NCBI RefSeq assembly: GCF_000372845.1
Contig: NZ_KB889964.1
Coordinates: 124,001 to 188,000 of the forward strand
DNA from: Methylocystis rosea SV97
Lineage (GTDB): Bacteria; Pseudomonadota; Alphaproteobacteria; Rhizobiales; Beijerinckiaceae
DNA length: 64,000 nucleotides
Direction of reading: 5' to 3'
Shown here: positions 18,137-27,502 of the stretch, in pieces
How positions within the stretch are numbered: position 1 is the stretch's first letter
Layout: each line of letters starts with the position of its first letter
The notes under the pieces: model-generated
The model's database searches: none
What the model saw: only the letters and a program-made list of their open reading frames with translations
What the model was told of the DNA's origin: nothing
Translations under genes and position numbers: made by a program

Positions 18137-18889
18137 TCAGATATTCTTGACGTACTTTGTCGTCGCAAATGCTTTTCCCAGATACCACCAGAGCGGATAC
18201 ATCAGGGTGCAAAGCAGCGCCGAACAAAACGCCGACAACGGCGTTGCATATTGGCCGTAGGTTCGCAGCGTTCCACGCTCGATGATGCGAAGATATTCAG
18301 GCGTCCCCGCGCGGATGTATTGAAAGCCGAAGAGATCGGCCACGGTGAGCTGCGCGCCGCCATACTCCACCGGCACGTGAAACATGCCGAAAATCGGCCA
18401 GTTGGTCGGATAGAAAAGCAGGGCGAACGCCATGCCGCCAAAGATGCTCGTGACAGTCAGACTGTTGCTCAACATCAGAATCGCGTCGAGGACGAGGGCG
18501 CTCGGCAACATCGTGGCTGGCAAGACTTCGTTTATCGGGAAAAAGTTCCACATGTGATAGGCGAAGAAGCGCGTGATCCATGTGCCGATCAGCAAGCATG
18601 AAATGCAAAGCGTCGCGCCAAGCGGCAACCTGAAATTTGGCCAAAGCACGGCCTGTACCGCCGCGGGGAAGGTAATCATCATCAGGGGAGTGATAAGCGG
18701 CCACCATTGCCGATCCTTCCAGTCTTGCCAGAAGTCCCAGTCGCCGACAGTCAGAGCAACATGCAAGTGGAAGGAGCCAATGAAAAGGAATAACGCGAGC
18801 ACCAGGATCAGATAGTCATAAGCGCGGCTCAGTCTCGACTTTTCCCCTGTATAGGGCCGTGCTGGAATATCTAGGGATTTGCCAGTCAT
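18137..18889 (-). CDS. pxmA: pXMO subunit A (PmoA/AmoA family)
   Basis: The 250-residue integral membrane protein carries the PmoA/AmoA marker region GDWDFWQDWKDRQWWP (residues 49-64), then LPLGATLCISCLLIG, FFPINEVLPATMLPSAL, LLFYPTNWPIFGMFHVPVEY, GTPEYLRIIERGTLRTYG and ends TTKYVKNI. The start at 18889 has a GGAGG site 5 bases upstream; an in-frame extension to 19042 is rejected. It is the first gene of pxmABC, divergent from the LysR gene. In gammaproteobacterial methanotrophs pxm is induced under hypoxia with nitrite, but its substrate is not settled. Confidence 0.94.
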   Translation of the reverse strand: MTGKSLDIPARPYTGEKSRLSRAYDYLILVLALFLFIGSFHLHVALTVGDWDFWQDWKDRQWWPLITPLMMITFPAAVQAVLWPNFRLPLGATLCISCLLIGTWITRFFAYHMWNFFPINEVLPATMLPSALVLDAILMLSNSLTVTSIFGGMAFALLFYPTNWPIFGMFHVPVEYGGAQLTVADLFGFQYIRAGTPEYLRIIERGTLRTYGQYATPLSAFCSALLCTLMYPLWWYLGKAFATTKYVKNI

Positions 18890-19023
18890 GCGGTCCTCCA
18901 CGAAGGTTGGCTCTCTGTGCGGCTCTTTCCCGAGCGGCGGCCAGAATGGCGAACGACGAGACGGCGCAACTTTCGGGAAGCTATGCGAGGCTAGGCTCTG
19001 CGTGAAATGGCGAGTTTTGATAG

Positions 19024-19046
19024 GCCTATGAATAAAAATCACAGGC
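19024..19046. promoter_or_regulatory. Candidate LysR operator between pxmA and lysR
   Basis: The sequence GCCTATGA-ATAAAAA-TCACAGGC is an imperfect dyad (7 of 8 positions) that contains a T-N11-A core (T19029 to A19041), the pattern bound by LysR-type regulators. It lies 42 bases before the regulator start and about 135 bases before the pxmA start, in the only divergent promoter region of the locus. Function is inferred. Confidence 0.5.
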
Positions 19047-19088
19047 GCACATCGTCGGGCTGGGCAAGAGAGGTGATGAGGCTAAACG

Positions 19089-20012
19089 GTGACTGAACTG
19101 CATAATTTTGATCTCAACCTGCTCGTGGCGTTTGATCTCCTCATGGAGGAGAAGAACGTCTCGCGCGCCGCCGTACGCCTGTTCGTTACGCAGTCGGCGA
19201 TGAGCCATACCTTGCAGCGGCTCAGACAACAGTTGGACGATCCACTACTCGTCAAGACCCCGGGAGGCATGAAGCCGACAGAGCGCGCGCTGTCGCTGGT
19301 CGACCCGGTGAAGGCCCTACTACGCGACATCAAGCGGCTGATCCGTGCGCCGGAAGAATTCGATCCTGCACAAAGCAGGCGACGGTTTGTGATCGCCGCA
19401 ACCGATTACATGGACCTGCTGGTGCTCCCTCCGCTCGTCGAGCGCATTGCGCTGGGCGCTCCGGGCATCGACATCCATGTCAAGAGAACCGAGTTGCCCT
19501 TTCCCGAAGCGGATCTTGAGCACAATGATCTCGATGTCGTGCTGGGCTTCGATGCGATACTGAAGCCGCCTGCCTATTTGAGCAGAACGAAACTTTTTGA
19601 AGACCGCATGGCCTGCGTCGTCTGCAGGCAGCATACGGTCGGCAAAAGCGGTCGGCTAACGCTTGAGGAATATGTCTCGCGCAAGCACATGTTGATCTCC
19701 CGTACCGGCACACGCGTTGGACTAATCGACGAGTGGCTCGCCGAGAGAGGGCTGGCGCGCCGTATCGCGTTGATCGTGCCCCACTTCCTCTCGGCCCCCT
19801 TCATTGTGGCGAAGACCGATATGATCTTGTCCCTGCCGGAGCGGATCGCCCTTGACTTTATCGGCCTTGCCCCGCTGAAAATTGTGCCCATCCCGATCGA
19901 ATTGCCGGCCTATGACCTCGTCATGGTCTGGCACCCGCTCCATGATCTCGACCCCGCCCATCGCTGGTTGCGTGATCAAATCGTCGAAGTTTCCCGGAAC
20001 CTGCGTGTTTAG
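19089..20012 (+). CDS. LysR-family transcriptional regulator divergent from pxmABC
   Basis: The 307-residue protein has the LysR winged helix-turn-helix at residues 7-66 (FDLNLLVAFDLLMEEKNVSR, AAVRLFVTQSAMSHTLQRLRQQ) and a PBP2-type effector domain from about 90 to the end. It resembles the NodD/NahR-like branch in having FDLNLLV at the start and IDIHVKRT in the effector domain; that subgroup often responds to aromatic or small organic compounds. It is transcribed away from pxmA with about 200 bases between, the usual layout for a regulator and its target. Confidence 0.88.
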   Translation: MTELHNFDLNLLVAFDLLMEEKNVSRAAVRLFVTQSAMSHTLQRLRQQLDDPLLVKTPGGMKPTERALSLVDPVKALLRDIKRLIRAPEEFDPAQSRRRFVIAATDYMDLLVLPPLVERIALGAPGIDIHVKRTELPFPEADLEHNDLDVVLGFDAILKPPAYLSRTKLFEDRMACVVCRQHTVGKSGRLTLEEYVSRKHMLISRTGTRVGLIDEWLAERGLARRIALIVPHFLSAPFIVAKTDMILSLPERIALDFIGLAPLKIVPIPIELPAYDLVMVWHPLHDLDPAHRWLRDQIVEVSRNLRV

Positions 20013-20060
20013 CTATCTGAGCTTGACGACACCTTTGCCTTTTGCCGGTAAGCCAAAGCC

Positions 20061-21158
20061 TCATCTGCCCGCGAGTCCGGGGGCCATCGCTTTGACGTCG
20101 ATGAGGAAATACGGCGGCTTCGACAATAACTCTCCGCCGTTTAGAACAGCGGATTTGTGCAAGCGATTGACGACGGTATAGAGCTTGCCTCCCGGCCCAA
20201 AACTGAGAGAGTCGACCCAGGATAACTCTTCGTTTTGTGCGACTCGCTGGTAACTGCGATCCCCCTTGATGACCCCGATCGCATTTTCTGCAAGATCGCC
20301 GAGGTAGATGTTATTGTCCCTGTCGATGCTAATGCCATCGCAAATGGGCTTAGCGCTATAGCGCTCAACCCGCGCACCAAGCTGCCTTTCGTCGAGAGCT
20401 TCATCGGCCGCATCAGCGGCCTTTATGCGGTAAAGGCTCGTTCCGTGCATAGGACCAAAATACACCCATTCGTTCTGCAGATCTTCTGTGATCGGATTGA
20501 CGCCGATATGGGGTCGCACGAGATAGCCGGCGGAGTCTTTCACCTGAATGGGGCGCCCATCGATGACGAGATCGATTTTCTCGGGCACAACGCTGGAATG
20601 ACCTTCCAACACGCGACGCGCGGCGCCCGTTTGCAAATCCACCACGATAATCGCTGCATTTGCTCCACCTGCGGGATCGGCGATGAATATCTTGTTGTGC
20701 TTGCCGTCGACGGTAAAATCGTTAACGAACGCATCTTTGGGCGCGATAGGCGGCGGCAAATAGATAACGCGGTGCAACTTGTCGGCCTTCGTATCCCAGC
20801 CGACGAGTTTTGGCGTGACTCCGCTGCGCAGGCCATTATCGAGCATCCAGACAACGCCGTTGGCGTCACTCCTAATGCCAAGAACAGAATCCAGCTTTAG
20901 CTCAGAATGGCTCAGCCGGTCATTGAACTCCTTGTTCGGAAAGGGCGCGAGAGAACCGTCGTCGCGATGCTCAACGACCGAGTAATTCGGTTCGTAGAAC
21001 TGATGCTGGCTCATGATAATTTTGCCACTCCCGGTGACCGTGACGTTGCCGGGCGCTTGCGCGAGCCTCGCTATGATTTCGTAGTTGGGCTGCTGCGCGG
21101 CTTCCGCTCGGCTCACAAAAACGGCCAGCATTGACAGGAGGATTAGGCTCGTTCGCAT
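20061..21158 (-). CDS. Secreted yellow/MRJP-family beta-propeller protein
   Basis: The start at 21158 (MRTSLILLSMLAVFVSRAEA) has a GGAG site and gives a signal peptide, so the 365-residue product is exported. Motifs of the major-royal-jelly/yellow family are seen: LGIRSDANGVVWMLDNG, VNDFTVDGKHNKIFIADP, YFGPMHGTSLYRI, CDGISIDRDNNIYLGDLAENAIGV and WVDSLSFGPGGKLYTVVNRL. These are six-bladed propellers related to SMP-30/gluconolactonases; bacterial members are poorly known. It converges with the LysR gene. A lactonase role is possible but unproven. Confidence 0.8.
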   Translation of the reverse strand: MRTSLILLSMLAVFVSRAEAAQQPNYEIIARLAQAPGNVTVTGSGKIIMSQHQFYEPNYSVVEHRDDGSLAPFPNKEFNDRLSHSELKLDSVLGIRSDANGVVWMLDNGLRSGVTPKLVGWDTKADKLHRVIYLPPPIAPKDAFVNDFTVDGKHNKIFIADPAGGANAAIIVVDLQTGAARRVLEGHSSVVPEKIDLVIDGRPIQVKDSAGYLVRPHIGVNPITEDLQNEWVYFGPMHGTSLYRIKAADAADEALDERQLGARVERYSAKPICDGISIDRDNNIYLGDLAENAIGVIKGDRSYQRVAQNEELSWVDSLSFGPGGKLYTVVNRLHKSAVLNGGELLSKPPYFLIDVKAMAPGLAGR

Positions 21159-21479
21159 GGGAACTCCGGGACGGCTTTGGACGCCGACGGATTCTATCCT
21201 GTCGAACGTTACTCGGCGCATGATGCTTGCTCATGGCGTCATTAATGGATTCGATACAAAGCACTGGGAAAGCGTGCTCCCTTGATCTTCGGCTCCGTGT
21301 CCACATGTGACCGGCGCCTAGGCCGAGGCGGCTCTGGCGTTGGTTGCGATCTTCCACCTTGGACTGTTTGTTGAGCCGATTTGCCGCGCTAAAAGGCATC
21401 GCCGCTGTGCATTTTAGTCCCGATCAGAAATCAATTCTGGGGATGCGCCGGCGACCAGTGGTTCGACGAGCGACTGCCC

Positions 21480-21838
21480 CCCGGAGCCGACGCTGCTGAC
21501 CGGCATCTGCTTTTGCGCCGGCTGTGGCATGGCCATGACGCTGCTCACCGGCAAAAGCGGGCGCTACCGCTATTACACCTGCTCGACCAAGGCCCGGCAG
21601 GGCGAGACCGGCTGCAAGGGACAAACCGCACCCATGGAGTCGCCGACCATATCGAGCGGCGGCTACTCAAGCCCGAACGACTTGAGCACATCCTTTCCTC
21701 GGTTCTCCATCACCGCTAAGAGCGCACGGAACGCCGGCCGGAGCACATCGCGGAATTGCGCAAGCGCGCCGCCGAGGCCGACGCCAAGCTGATGCGCGAC
21801 GCCAAAGGCGGCTACCGCCGCGACCACCGTCGGATCGA
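21480..21838 (+). pseudogene. Serine recombinase C-terminal fragment
   Basis: The plus strand reads a recombinase zinc-ribbon, CAGCGMAMTLLTGKSGRYRYY, then TCSTKARQGETGCKG, followed in another frame by ERLEHILSSVLHHR and HIAELRKRAAEADAKL, the coiled region of large serine recombinases. The catalytic domain is missing and there are frame changes and a stop. It abuts the truncated glutaminase gene at about 21838. Confidence 0.7.
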
Positions 21839-22129
21839 ATTGAATGCTTCGCCGCTGGGCTCGACGCCGATTGTTGCTTCCACGCGCTCGTGGCCGAGCG
21901 TTTCAAGAGCAAGCGCGAACACGAACGCCTTAGAGATCGACTGGATCGTGAAGGGCGCGGCGCTGTCACCAACCTCGTAGACAAATCCATCGATTGTCGC
22001 GAGGCTGATGCCGAAATGGGTTGGGTTGGCCCTGGTGAGTTCTGGGATGTAGTCTGCCACTGCGCCGGAATCGTCGGCCGCGAATTGATCATGGCAGCGG
22101 GGCAAAAAGTCGCGAAGCGGGGAATGCAC
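21839..22129 (-). pseudogene. glsA: Glutaminase, 5' fragment
   Basis: A GTG at 22129 with GGAG 5 bases before it opens a frame reading AVADYIPELTRANPTHFGIS, then ATIDGFVYEVGDSAAPFTIQ, SISKAFVFALAL and GVEPSGEAFNSI. This is the N-terminal third of the glutaminase A family, including the catalytic-serine motif SxxK (SISK). The match stops abruptly at about 21839, where the recombinase fragment begins. The signals for expression are intact but the enzyme is truncated. Confidence 0.75.
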
Positions 22130-22778
22130 GGCGTCTCCAATTTCTTACTGCTGGGGCATGAAGAACTGCTTTCACGTTCCGATCAAATGTTTCAGCAAAG
22201 TATATGCCTGTGATGCGACCTCAGGCCTAGAAGGAAGATCACCCGTCCAGGTCTCCATCTCGCGCAATTGGCCGAAAACCATGTCATGGCTGAGGTTCTT
22301 GACTACTGAAATTTCCTTCAGGCGACCGCGTCGTCCGCCGCCTTGTGGTACGGCAACAAACGGCCCAAGCGAACTGAAAGCTCCATCAATTCAGGCATCG
22401 CCTAGTCGGGACAAAGTTCCCCTTAGAACCACCTGTCGATTGGCACTTCAAGGCGGGACTCGCCCGTCATTGAAATTCAATGGCGTCGCTGAGACTGAAG
22501 TGCCACTTTCGGGCATTTCAATCGAGACTGGTGCACGCGCTTTGGGCACTCAAAATGGAACTCGTCGACCGGTCGATCGACCAAAGCATTTTCGACCGCA
22601 ATGTCAGTTTCGCCCATGGCGCTTGAGCACTGCCTGATTCTTTCAATCGAGACTGCGTGCCCAAGGATCTCACATGGAGTGACCAGAATCGTCCCAACGT
22701 TCCGGAGTCCATATTGAACTGCCCATCGACAGCTGGGGCGGGGCGTCTTGTAAACGCTCAAGGACATCCTTATTCCTG
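22130..22778. other. Non-coding stretch before groESL with a 15-base direct repeat
   Basis: No gene is recognised. The 15-mer TTTCAATCGAGACTG occurs at 22516-22530 and 22641-22655. No regular spacing or flanking repeat identity is seen. Several GGCACTCAA-like words, similar to half of the operator at 22779-22823, occur in the stretch. Confidence 0.4.
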
Positions 22779-22823
22779 GAGAGGGTTCTGGCACTCAAGG
22801 AAATTGAGTGCCAGAACCCTCTC
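22779..22823. promoter_or_regulatory. CIRCE-like operator in a 20-base perfect inverted repeat
   Basis: The arms GAGAGGGTTCTGGCACTCAA (22779-22798) and its exact reverse complement (22804-22823) are separated by five bases. At its centre is GCACTC-N9-GAGTGC, the core of the HrcA operator CIRCE (consensus TTAGCACTC-N9-GAGTGCTAA). It lies about 70 bases before groES. Its long perfect arms are unusual and could also form a transcript hairpin. Confidence 0.8.
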
Positions 22824-22894
22824 GTTTTGATCATCGCTTTGCCGTTCGACGGTTCCCGTCGACTGCCGCCGGCCCAGAATAAGGAAAAACCGAT

Positions 22895-23182
22895 ATGGCC
22901 TTCCGTCCGCTGCATGACCGCGTCGTCATCAAACGCCTCGAGGGCGAAGAAAAGTCCAAAGGCGGCATTATCATTCCCGACACCGCGAAGGAAAAGCCAC
23001 AGGAAGGCAAGGTGGTCGCGGTTGGTCCCGGCGGACGCGACGAGAGCGGCAAGCTCACCCCTCTCGACGTGAAGACCGGCGACCGCGTGCTGTTCGGTAA
23101 ATGGTCCGGCACCGAGGTCAAGATCGACGGCGAAGACCTCCTCATCATGAAGGAAAGCGACATCATGGGCGTCGTCGACTGA
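22895..23182 (+). CDS. groES: Co-chaperonin GroES
   Basis: The 95-residue protein matches GroES throughout: [20 protein letters not shown] (mobile loop follows: [16 protein letters not shown]), [40 protein letters not shown] and the ending [14 protein letters not shown]. It caps the GroEL ring during folding in the cytosol. An AAGGAAAAA stretch serves as ribosome site. It is the first gene of groESL, controlled by the CIRCE-like operator. Confidence 0.97.
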   Translation: MAFRPLHDRVVIKRLEGEEKSKGGIIIPDTAKEKPQEGKVVAVGPGGRDESGKLTPLDVKTGDRVLFGKWSGTEVKIDGEDLLIMKESDIMGVVD

Positions 23183-24868
<1,686 letters not shown>

Positions 24869-24945
24869 GGACGATATATCCGCAGAGGCGAAGACTCTAG
24901 GACCTTGGAGCCCCTCCAGGGTCCTTCGGTCCCTCCAACCCAAAG

Positions 24946-24974
24946 AAGGGTCGCCGAGAACGGCGACCCTTTTC
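24946..24974 (+). terminator. Rho-independent terminator after groEL
   Basis: An 11-base perfect stem (AAGGGTCGCCG / CGGCGACCCTT) with an AGAA loop is followed by TTCGTT, 78 bases after the groEL stop. Confidence 0.85.
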
Positions 24975-25020
24975 GTTATTGAAGCCGCTTGCGACGGAAA
25001 GTCGCCGCCAGCGTGTCTTG

Positions 25021-25173
25021 TCAGATTTCCTTGAGCTGATCGGCAGAAGATTTGCCTGACCGCTGGTCCTGGGTGAGTTCATAGCGCACCTTCTGGCGTT
25101 CGCGCAGGTCACGCAGGCCGGCGCGCTCGACCGCGCCGATATGAACGAAAACGTCCGCGCCATCGGTCATCTC
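25021..25173 (-). pseudogene. Cold-shock protein, C-terminal fragment
   Basis: The minus strand encodes DGADVFVHIGAVERAGLRDL, then RERQKVRYELTQDQRSGKSS, ending ADQLKEI and a stop at 25021. This is the second half of a CspA-type domain including the RNP-2 motif VFVHI. The first half with RNP-1 (KGFGFI) is absent upstream in any frame. A related frameshifted copy lies at 55384. Confidence 0.75.
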
Positions 25174-25539
25174 CACGGAGGCGCGAGTTTCCGTGGCAGA
25201 ACAGCACGAATCGGTCGTCGACTCCTAAGGCACGAATTCGAGCACTTCCCAGGACCTTTGCCGGAGTTTGCAAATTCGCGTCGATTTCAACGCGCCGCCG
25301 GCATGCTCAAAATTCTAACCGGCTAATTGTTCCTAACTTCGCTGCCGGGCGCGCATGCGGCGCCGGGCTGGCCGAGGGTCGAAATCGGGATCACCGACTT
25401 CGCGTCTCGTCGCTTGTGGGTCACAGCATCTACGAAGTCCTCTTGGTCGTCATTCGATCGCTCGTGCCGGGCATCAATCCCATGGTATGCTAAGCGCGAA
25501 ACATGGGAGAAGGCCATGGCATCCGAATAGTTTAAGTGC
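25174..25539. other. Intergenic, no feature seen
   Basis: No gene, strong hairpin or repeat recognised on either strand. Confidence 0.4.
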
Positions 25540-25722
25540 ATGTCGTATGATGGGACTACGATAAATCATATCTATTTCTCTCTTGTACCCATCGTGTCAC
25601 CGCATGCGACAGGATCGCGGGTGACGTTCACGGGTGCCGGGAATGATTACGCGCACCTGAAGGAAACACCAGACGAGCTATTTAAGATGTTGAACGAGGT
25701 GAAAAATGCCTCGCGGCCCTAA
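25540..25722 (+). CDS. Small hypothetical protein
   Basis: A 60-residue frame starting MSYDGTTINHIYFSLV and ending KETPDELFKMLNEVKNASRP. The second half (SRVTFTGAGNDYAHLKETPDEL) resembles, in layout, small FlbD-like proteins in which a strand is followed by a K/RETPEEV helix, but I cannot assign a family. The ribosome site is weak. The end overlaps the start of the truncated small frame at 25706. Confidence 0.45.
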   Translation: MSYDGTTINHIYFSLVPIVSPHATGSRVTFTGAGNDYAHLKETPDELFKMLNEVKNASRP

Positions 25723-25789
25723 AGGCGAGAAGCGCCCAGCCGAAGTGATCGGCGATGCCGTGGCGCGGGCCATCGCGCGTGTGCCCTGA
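25706..25789 (+). pseudogene. Truncated small conserved protein (MPRGPKGEKRP type)
   Basis: A GAGG site precedes an ATG encoding MPRGPKGEKRPAEVIGDAVA followed by a stop after 27 codons. This opening resembles a small protein of unknown function that is common in alphaproteobacteria and usually longer (from memory of the family). The copy appears cut short next to the ISAs1 fragment. Confidence 0.45.
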
Positions 25790-25828
25790 CGCATGCCGCC
25801 GGCGAAGCCGGCACTTGAAGTAGTCCGG

Positions 25829-26062
25829 TCATTGCGCCTGCACGCCGAGCGTAAGGCAGCGCACGAAGCTTTGCCGCAACGTCTTTCCGTCGATGGCGAT
25901 GAAGCGGGACGGCGCAGCGGCGCAGGAAACGTCGAGACTTTCCGCATGACGACGAAACGCCTGCTCGAGTTCATTCGGATCGAGTTGGCAGGATTCCGCG
26001 CACGGTGTAAGCTGGCGCTCGTCGCAGCGCGCCGCGAGGGGCAAGGTCGATCTTCGCCATGA
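25829..26062 (-). pseudogene. ISAs1-family transposase fragment
   Basis: The minus strand encodes LDPNELEQAFRRHAESL followed by PSRFIAIDGKTLRQSF, the start of the ISAs1 DDE domain with its first aspartate (AIDGKTLR). The frame then becomes unrelated, and the rest of the transposase is missing. Confidence 0.65.
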
Positions 26063-26075
26063 TCCATGCTCAAAG

Positions 26076-26123
26076 AAAAAACGCCCCGCGCTTACATCCG
26101 GCGTCGGGGCGTATTGCGTTTTT
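26076..26123. terminator. Hairpin with flanking A and T runs
   Basis: Stem ACGCCCCG (26081-26088) / CGGGGCGT (26105-26112), preceded by AAAAA and followed by ATTGCGTTTTT. The flanking runs would allow termination in both directions. Confidence 0.55.
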
Positions 26124-26179
26124 GGGTAAGCCGATCGGGGCGGCGCTAATTCCATAAGCAGCAAAGTCGACGCAACCCG

Positions 26180-26208
26180 CGCGACACCCCTCTTCGAGGG
26201 GTGTCGCG
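26180..26208. other. Perfect 13-base inverted repeat
   Basis: CGCGACACCCCTC and its reverse complement enclose TTC. No T-run follows, so it is not a classical terminator. It lies at the 3' side of the small gene at 26238 and could be an RNA hairpin or protein site. Confidence 0.6.
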
Positions 26209-26237
26209 AATGTCGCCCGGTCAGAAATTGCCGGGCT

Positions 26238-26618
26238 TTATGCGTTGCGCGGGAGCCAATCGAGGGGAAATACCCAGCCTTCAGGAGGGGCGCCAAACCA
26301 AAACCCCTCCCGTTTGAGGGGGGAGCGGCGTCTGACGCCGCACGCGGCTTGGAGTCGCCCAGTGTGCGGCCGCCCCTCGCGAAGTTCAAGCCCGTCGATT
26401 GCAAGCGCTAGCTCGTAGGCGCGCGCTCTCATGCGGGCAAGTTCGTCAGCGTGATCAATAAGAAATATCGGCTCGCCTTGGTTCCCGTAGAACAACCGCG
26501 CTGCCTTTGCTTCGGCCTCGGCGCGTTCTGTCATTATGCGATCATGCATCTCGTCGATGCCTAAGATCAGCTCTGCCTCGCCGCAACCGGCGCATTCGAC
26601 GGGGGAGCGGAAGCCCAC
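26238..26618 (-). CDS. Hypothetical protein with charged helical middle
   Basis: This frame of 126 residues (or shorter from an internal Met in DEMHDRIM) contains a helix-rich part (MTERAEAEAKAARLFYGNQG, DHADELARMRARAYELALAI) with coding-like composition. It overlaps the end of the phasin gene by about 50 bases, which is unusual, and the tail is low-complexity. I do not recognise it; it may be a remnant. Confidence 0.35.
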   Translation of the reverse strand: MGFRSPVECAGCGEAELILGIDEMHDRIMTERAEAEAKAARLFYGNQGEPIFLIDHADELARMRARAYELALAIDGLELREGRPHTGRLQAACGVRRRSPLKREGFWFGAPPEGWVFPLDWLPRNA

Positions 26619-26941
26619 GGCATTACAGGCGATGCGGCTTTGAGCGGCTTGAAGGCTTCCTTAGCGAGGTTGGAATACATTTCGCCAACCTTGGTGGCTT
26701 GCGCAACGAAATCTTCATAGGCGGCTTTGGCGAAATCCGAATGCAACTGGATCGCTTCGTCGAACTTCTTCACGCCCATCAGCTTTTCGAAGTGCACGCG
26801 GCATTTCTCGAAGGCCTGCTTGGAATAGTCCGTCGTTTCCGTCGCGATGGCCTGTAGCGCTTTGGCCGCTGACTCGTTCGACGCGGTAATGGTCTCGAAT
26901 GGATTGGACAGTGTCGGCATCTCGTTGAAGGCCGTAGACAT
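26567..26941 (-). CDS. Phasin family protein
   Basis: The start at 26941 follows a GGGGACAC site and gives a 124-residue protein (MSTAFNEMPTLSNPFE). The helical phasin_2 region is clear: AAKALQAIATETTDYSKQAF, then MGVKKFDEAIQLHSDFAKAA and YEDFVAQATKVGEMYSNLAK. Phasins coat polyhydroxyalkanoate granules in the cytosol; type II methanotrophs store PHB. It is a close paralogue of the gene at 58668, including the upstream region. Confidence 0.85.
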   Translation of the reverse strand: MSTAFNEMPTLSNPFETITASNESAAKALQAIATETTDYSKQAFEKCRVHFEKLMGVKKFDEAIQLHSDFAKAAYEDFVAQATKVGEMYSNLAKEAFKPLKAASPVMPWASAPPSNAPVAARQS

Positions 26942-27004
26942 TTTGTGTCCCCACTTTTTGTTCCTGTGCGCCCGGGTGAATCCCGGTCGCCATGCCTGGT
27001 CTAC

Positions 27005-27050
27005 ATGGGGTGCGCTGCACAACATTCCTATTGCGGCGCAAAAATAAAAG
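27005..27050 (-). promoter_or_regulatory. Conserved upstream block of phasin gene 1
   Basis: The stretch read on the minus strand contains TTTTTGCGCCGCAATAGGAA then TGTTGTGCAGCGCACC. It is almost identical to the block before the second phasin (59103-59150) although the sequences around it differ. TGTGCAGCGCAC is a near-palindrome containing TGC words like those bound by the PHB-responsive repressor PhaR, so it may be its operator. Confidence 0.5.
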
Positions 27051-27273
27051 CTGGTTGCCCGCCTGAGATGAGGCCAAAGCGCATAGGTGCAAAGAACTCG
27101 GATGAATACACGTCGCCGTCTTGCATTTGCGGCCACGCTTGCATTTGCCGAGGAGACGCCAACTGAGGTTGATGCACCGGTGCTCTCACCGGCTAAGCGT
27201 TAGTCAGTACTGAGTAGCTCGGTCAGAGATGGCCGGGCTTTTTTTCTTCAAGCGCCGGGCTTCGCAGCCTCCG

Positions 27274-27342
27274 TCGACGCCCGCGCGATTGCCTGCGCGA
27301 CGGCCGCCAATTATTTGGCGGATATCCCCGCGACAGTGACTT
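27274..27342 (+). repeat. Partial copy of the small frame at 47281
   Basis: About 65 bases, encoding ARAIACATAANYLADIPATV then T and a stop, match 47287-47354 with about one substitution. Here there is no start codon with ribosome site and the frame ends immediately after the repeat, so this is the truncated copy. Confidence 0.7.
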
Positions 27343-27502
27343 GACCTGTCGTTTGTGACGCGCGCCTCACACCCGGCCCGTTGGTCCAGGTTGCTCGGAC
27401 CAATCGAGGCCGAGTTCCTCGCAGTGTCGCAGGCGTCGCCATGAAGGGTGCGCGCGTCCTCTTCTGGATCGCCATCGCACTCTTCGCTGTCTCCTTACTC
27501 CC

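Noticed and set aside
16040-18889. Reading the operon as the conventional pmoCAB
   Set aside because: The first gene has the PmoA signature (GDWDFWQDWKD) and the last the PmoC copper-site motifs, so the order is A-B-C; the sequences are also divergent from typical alphaproteobacterial pMMO.
18890-19042. N-terminal extension of PxmA to 19042
   Set aside because: The extra 51 residues have no PmoA homology and would cover the regulatory region; the ATG at 18889 has GGAGG at the right distance.
22516-22655. Possible CRISPR array: TTTCAATCGAGACTG twice upstream of groESL
   Set aside because: Only two 15-base copies 125 bases apart, no full-length repeat around them, no third copy at regular spacing and no cas genes in the window.
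26180-26208. Calling the 13-base hairpin a terminator
   Set aside because: It lacks a T-run on either side, so it is listed only as an inverted repeat.
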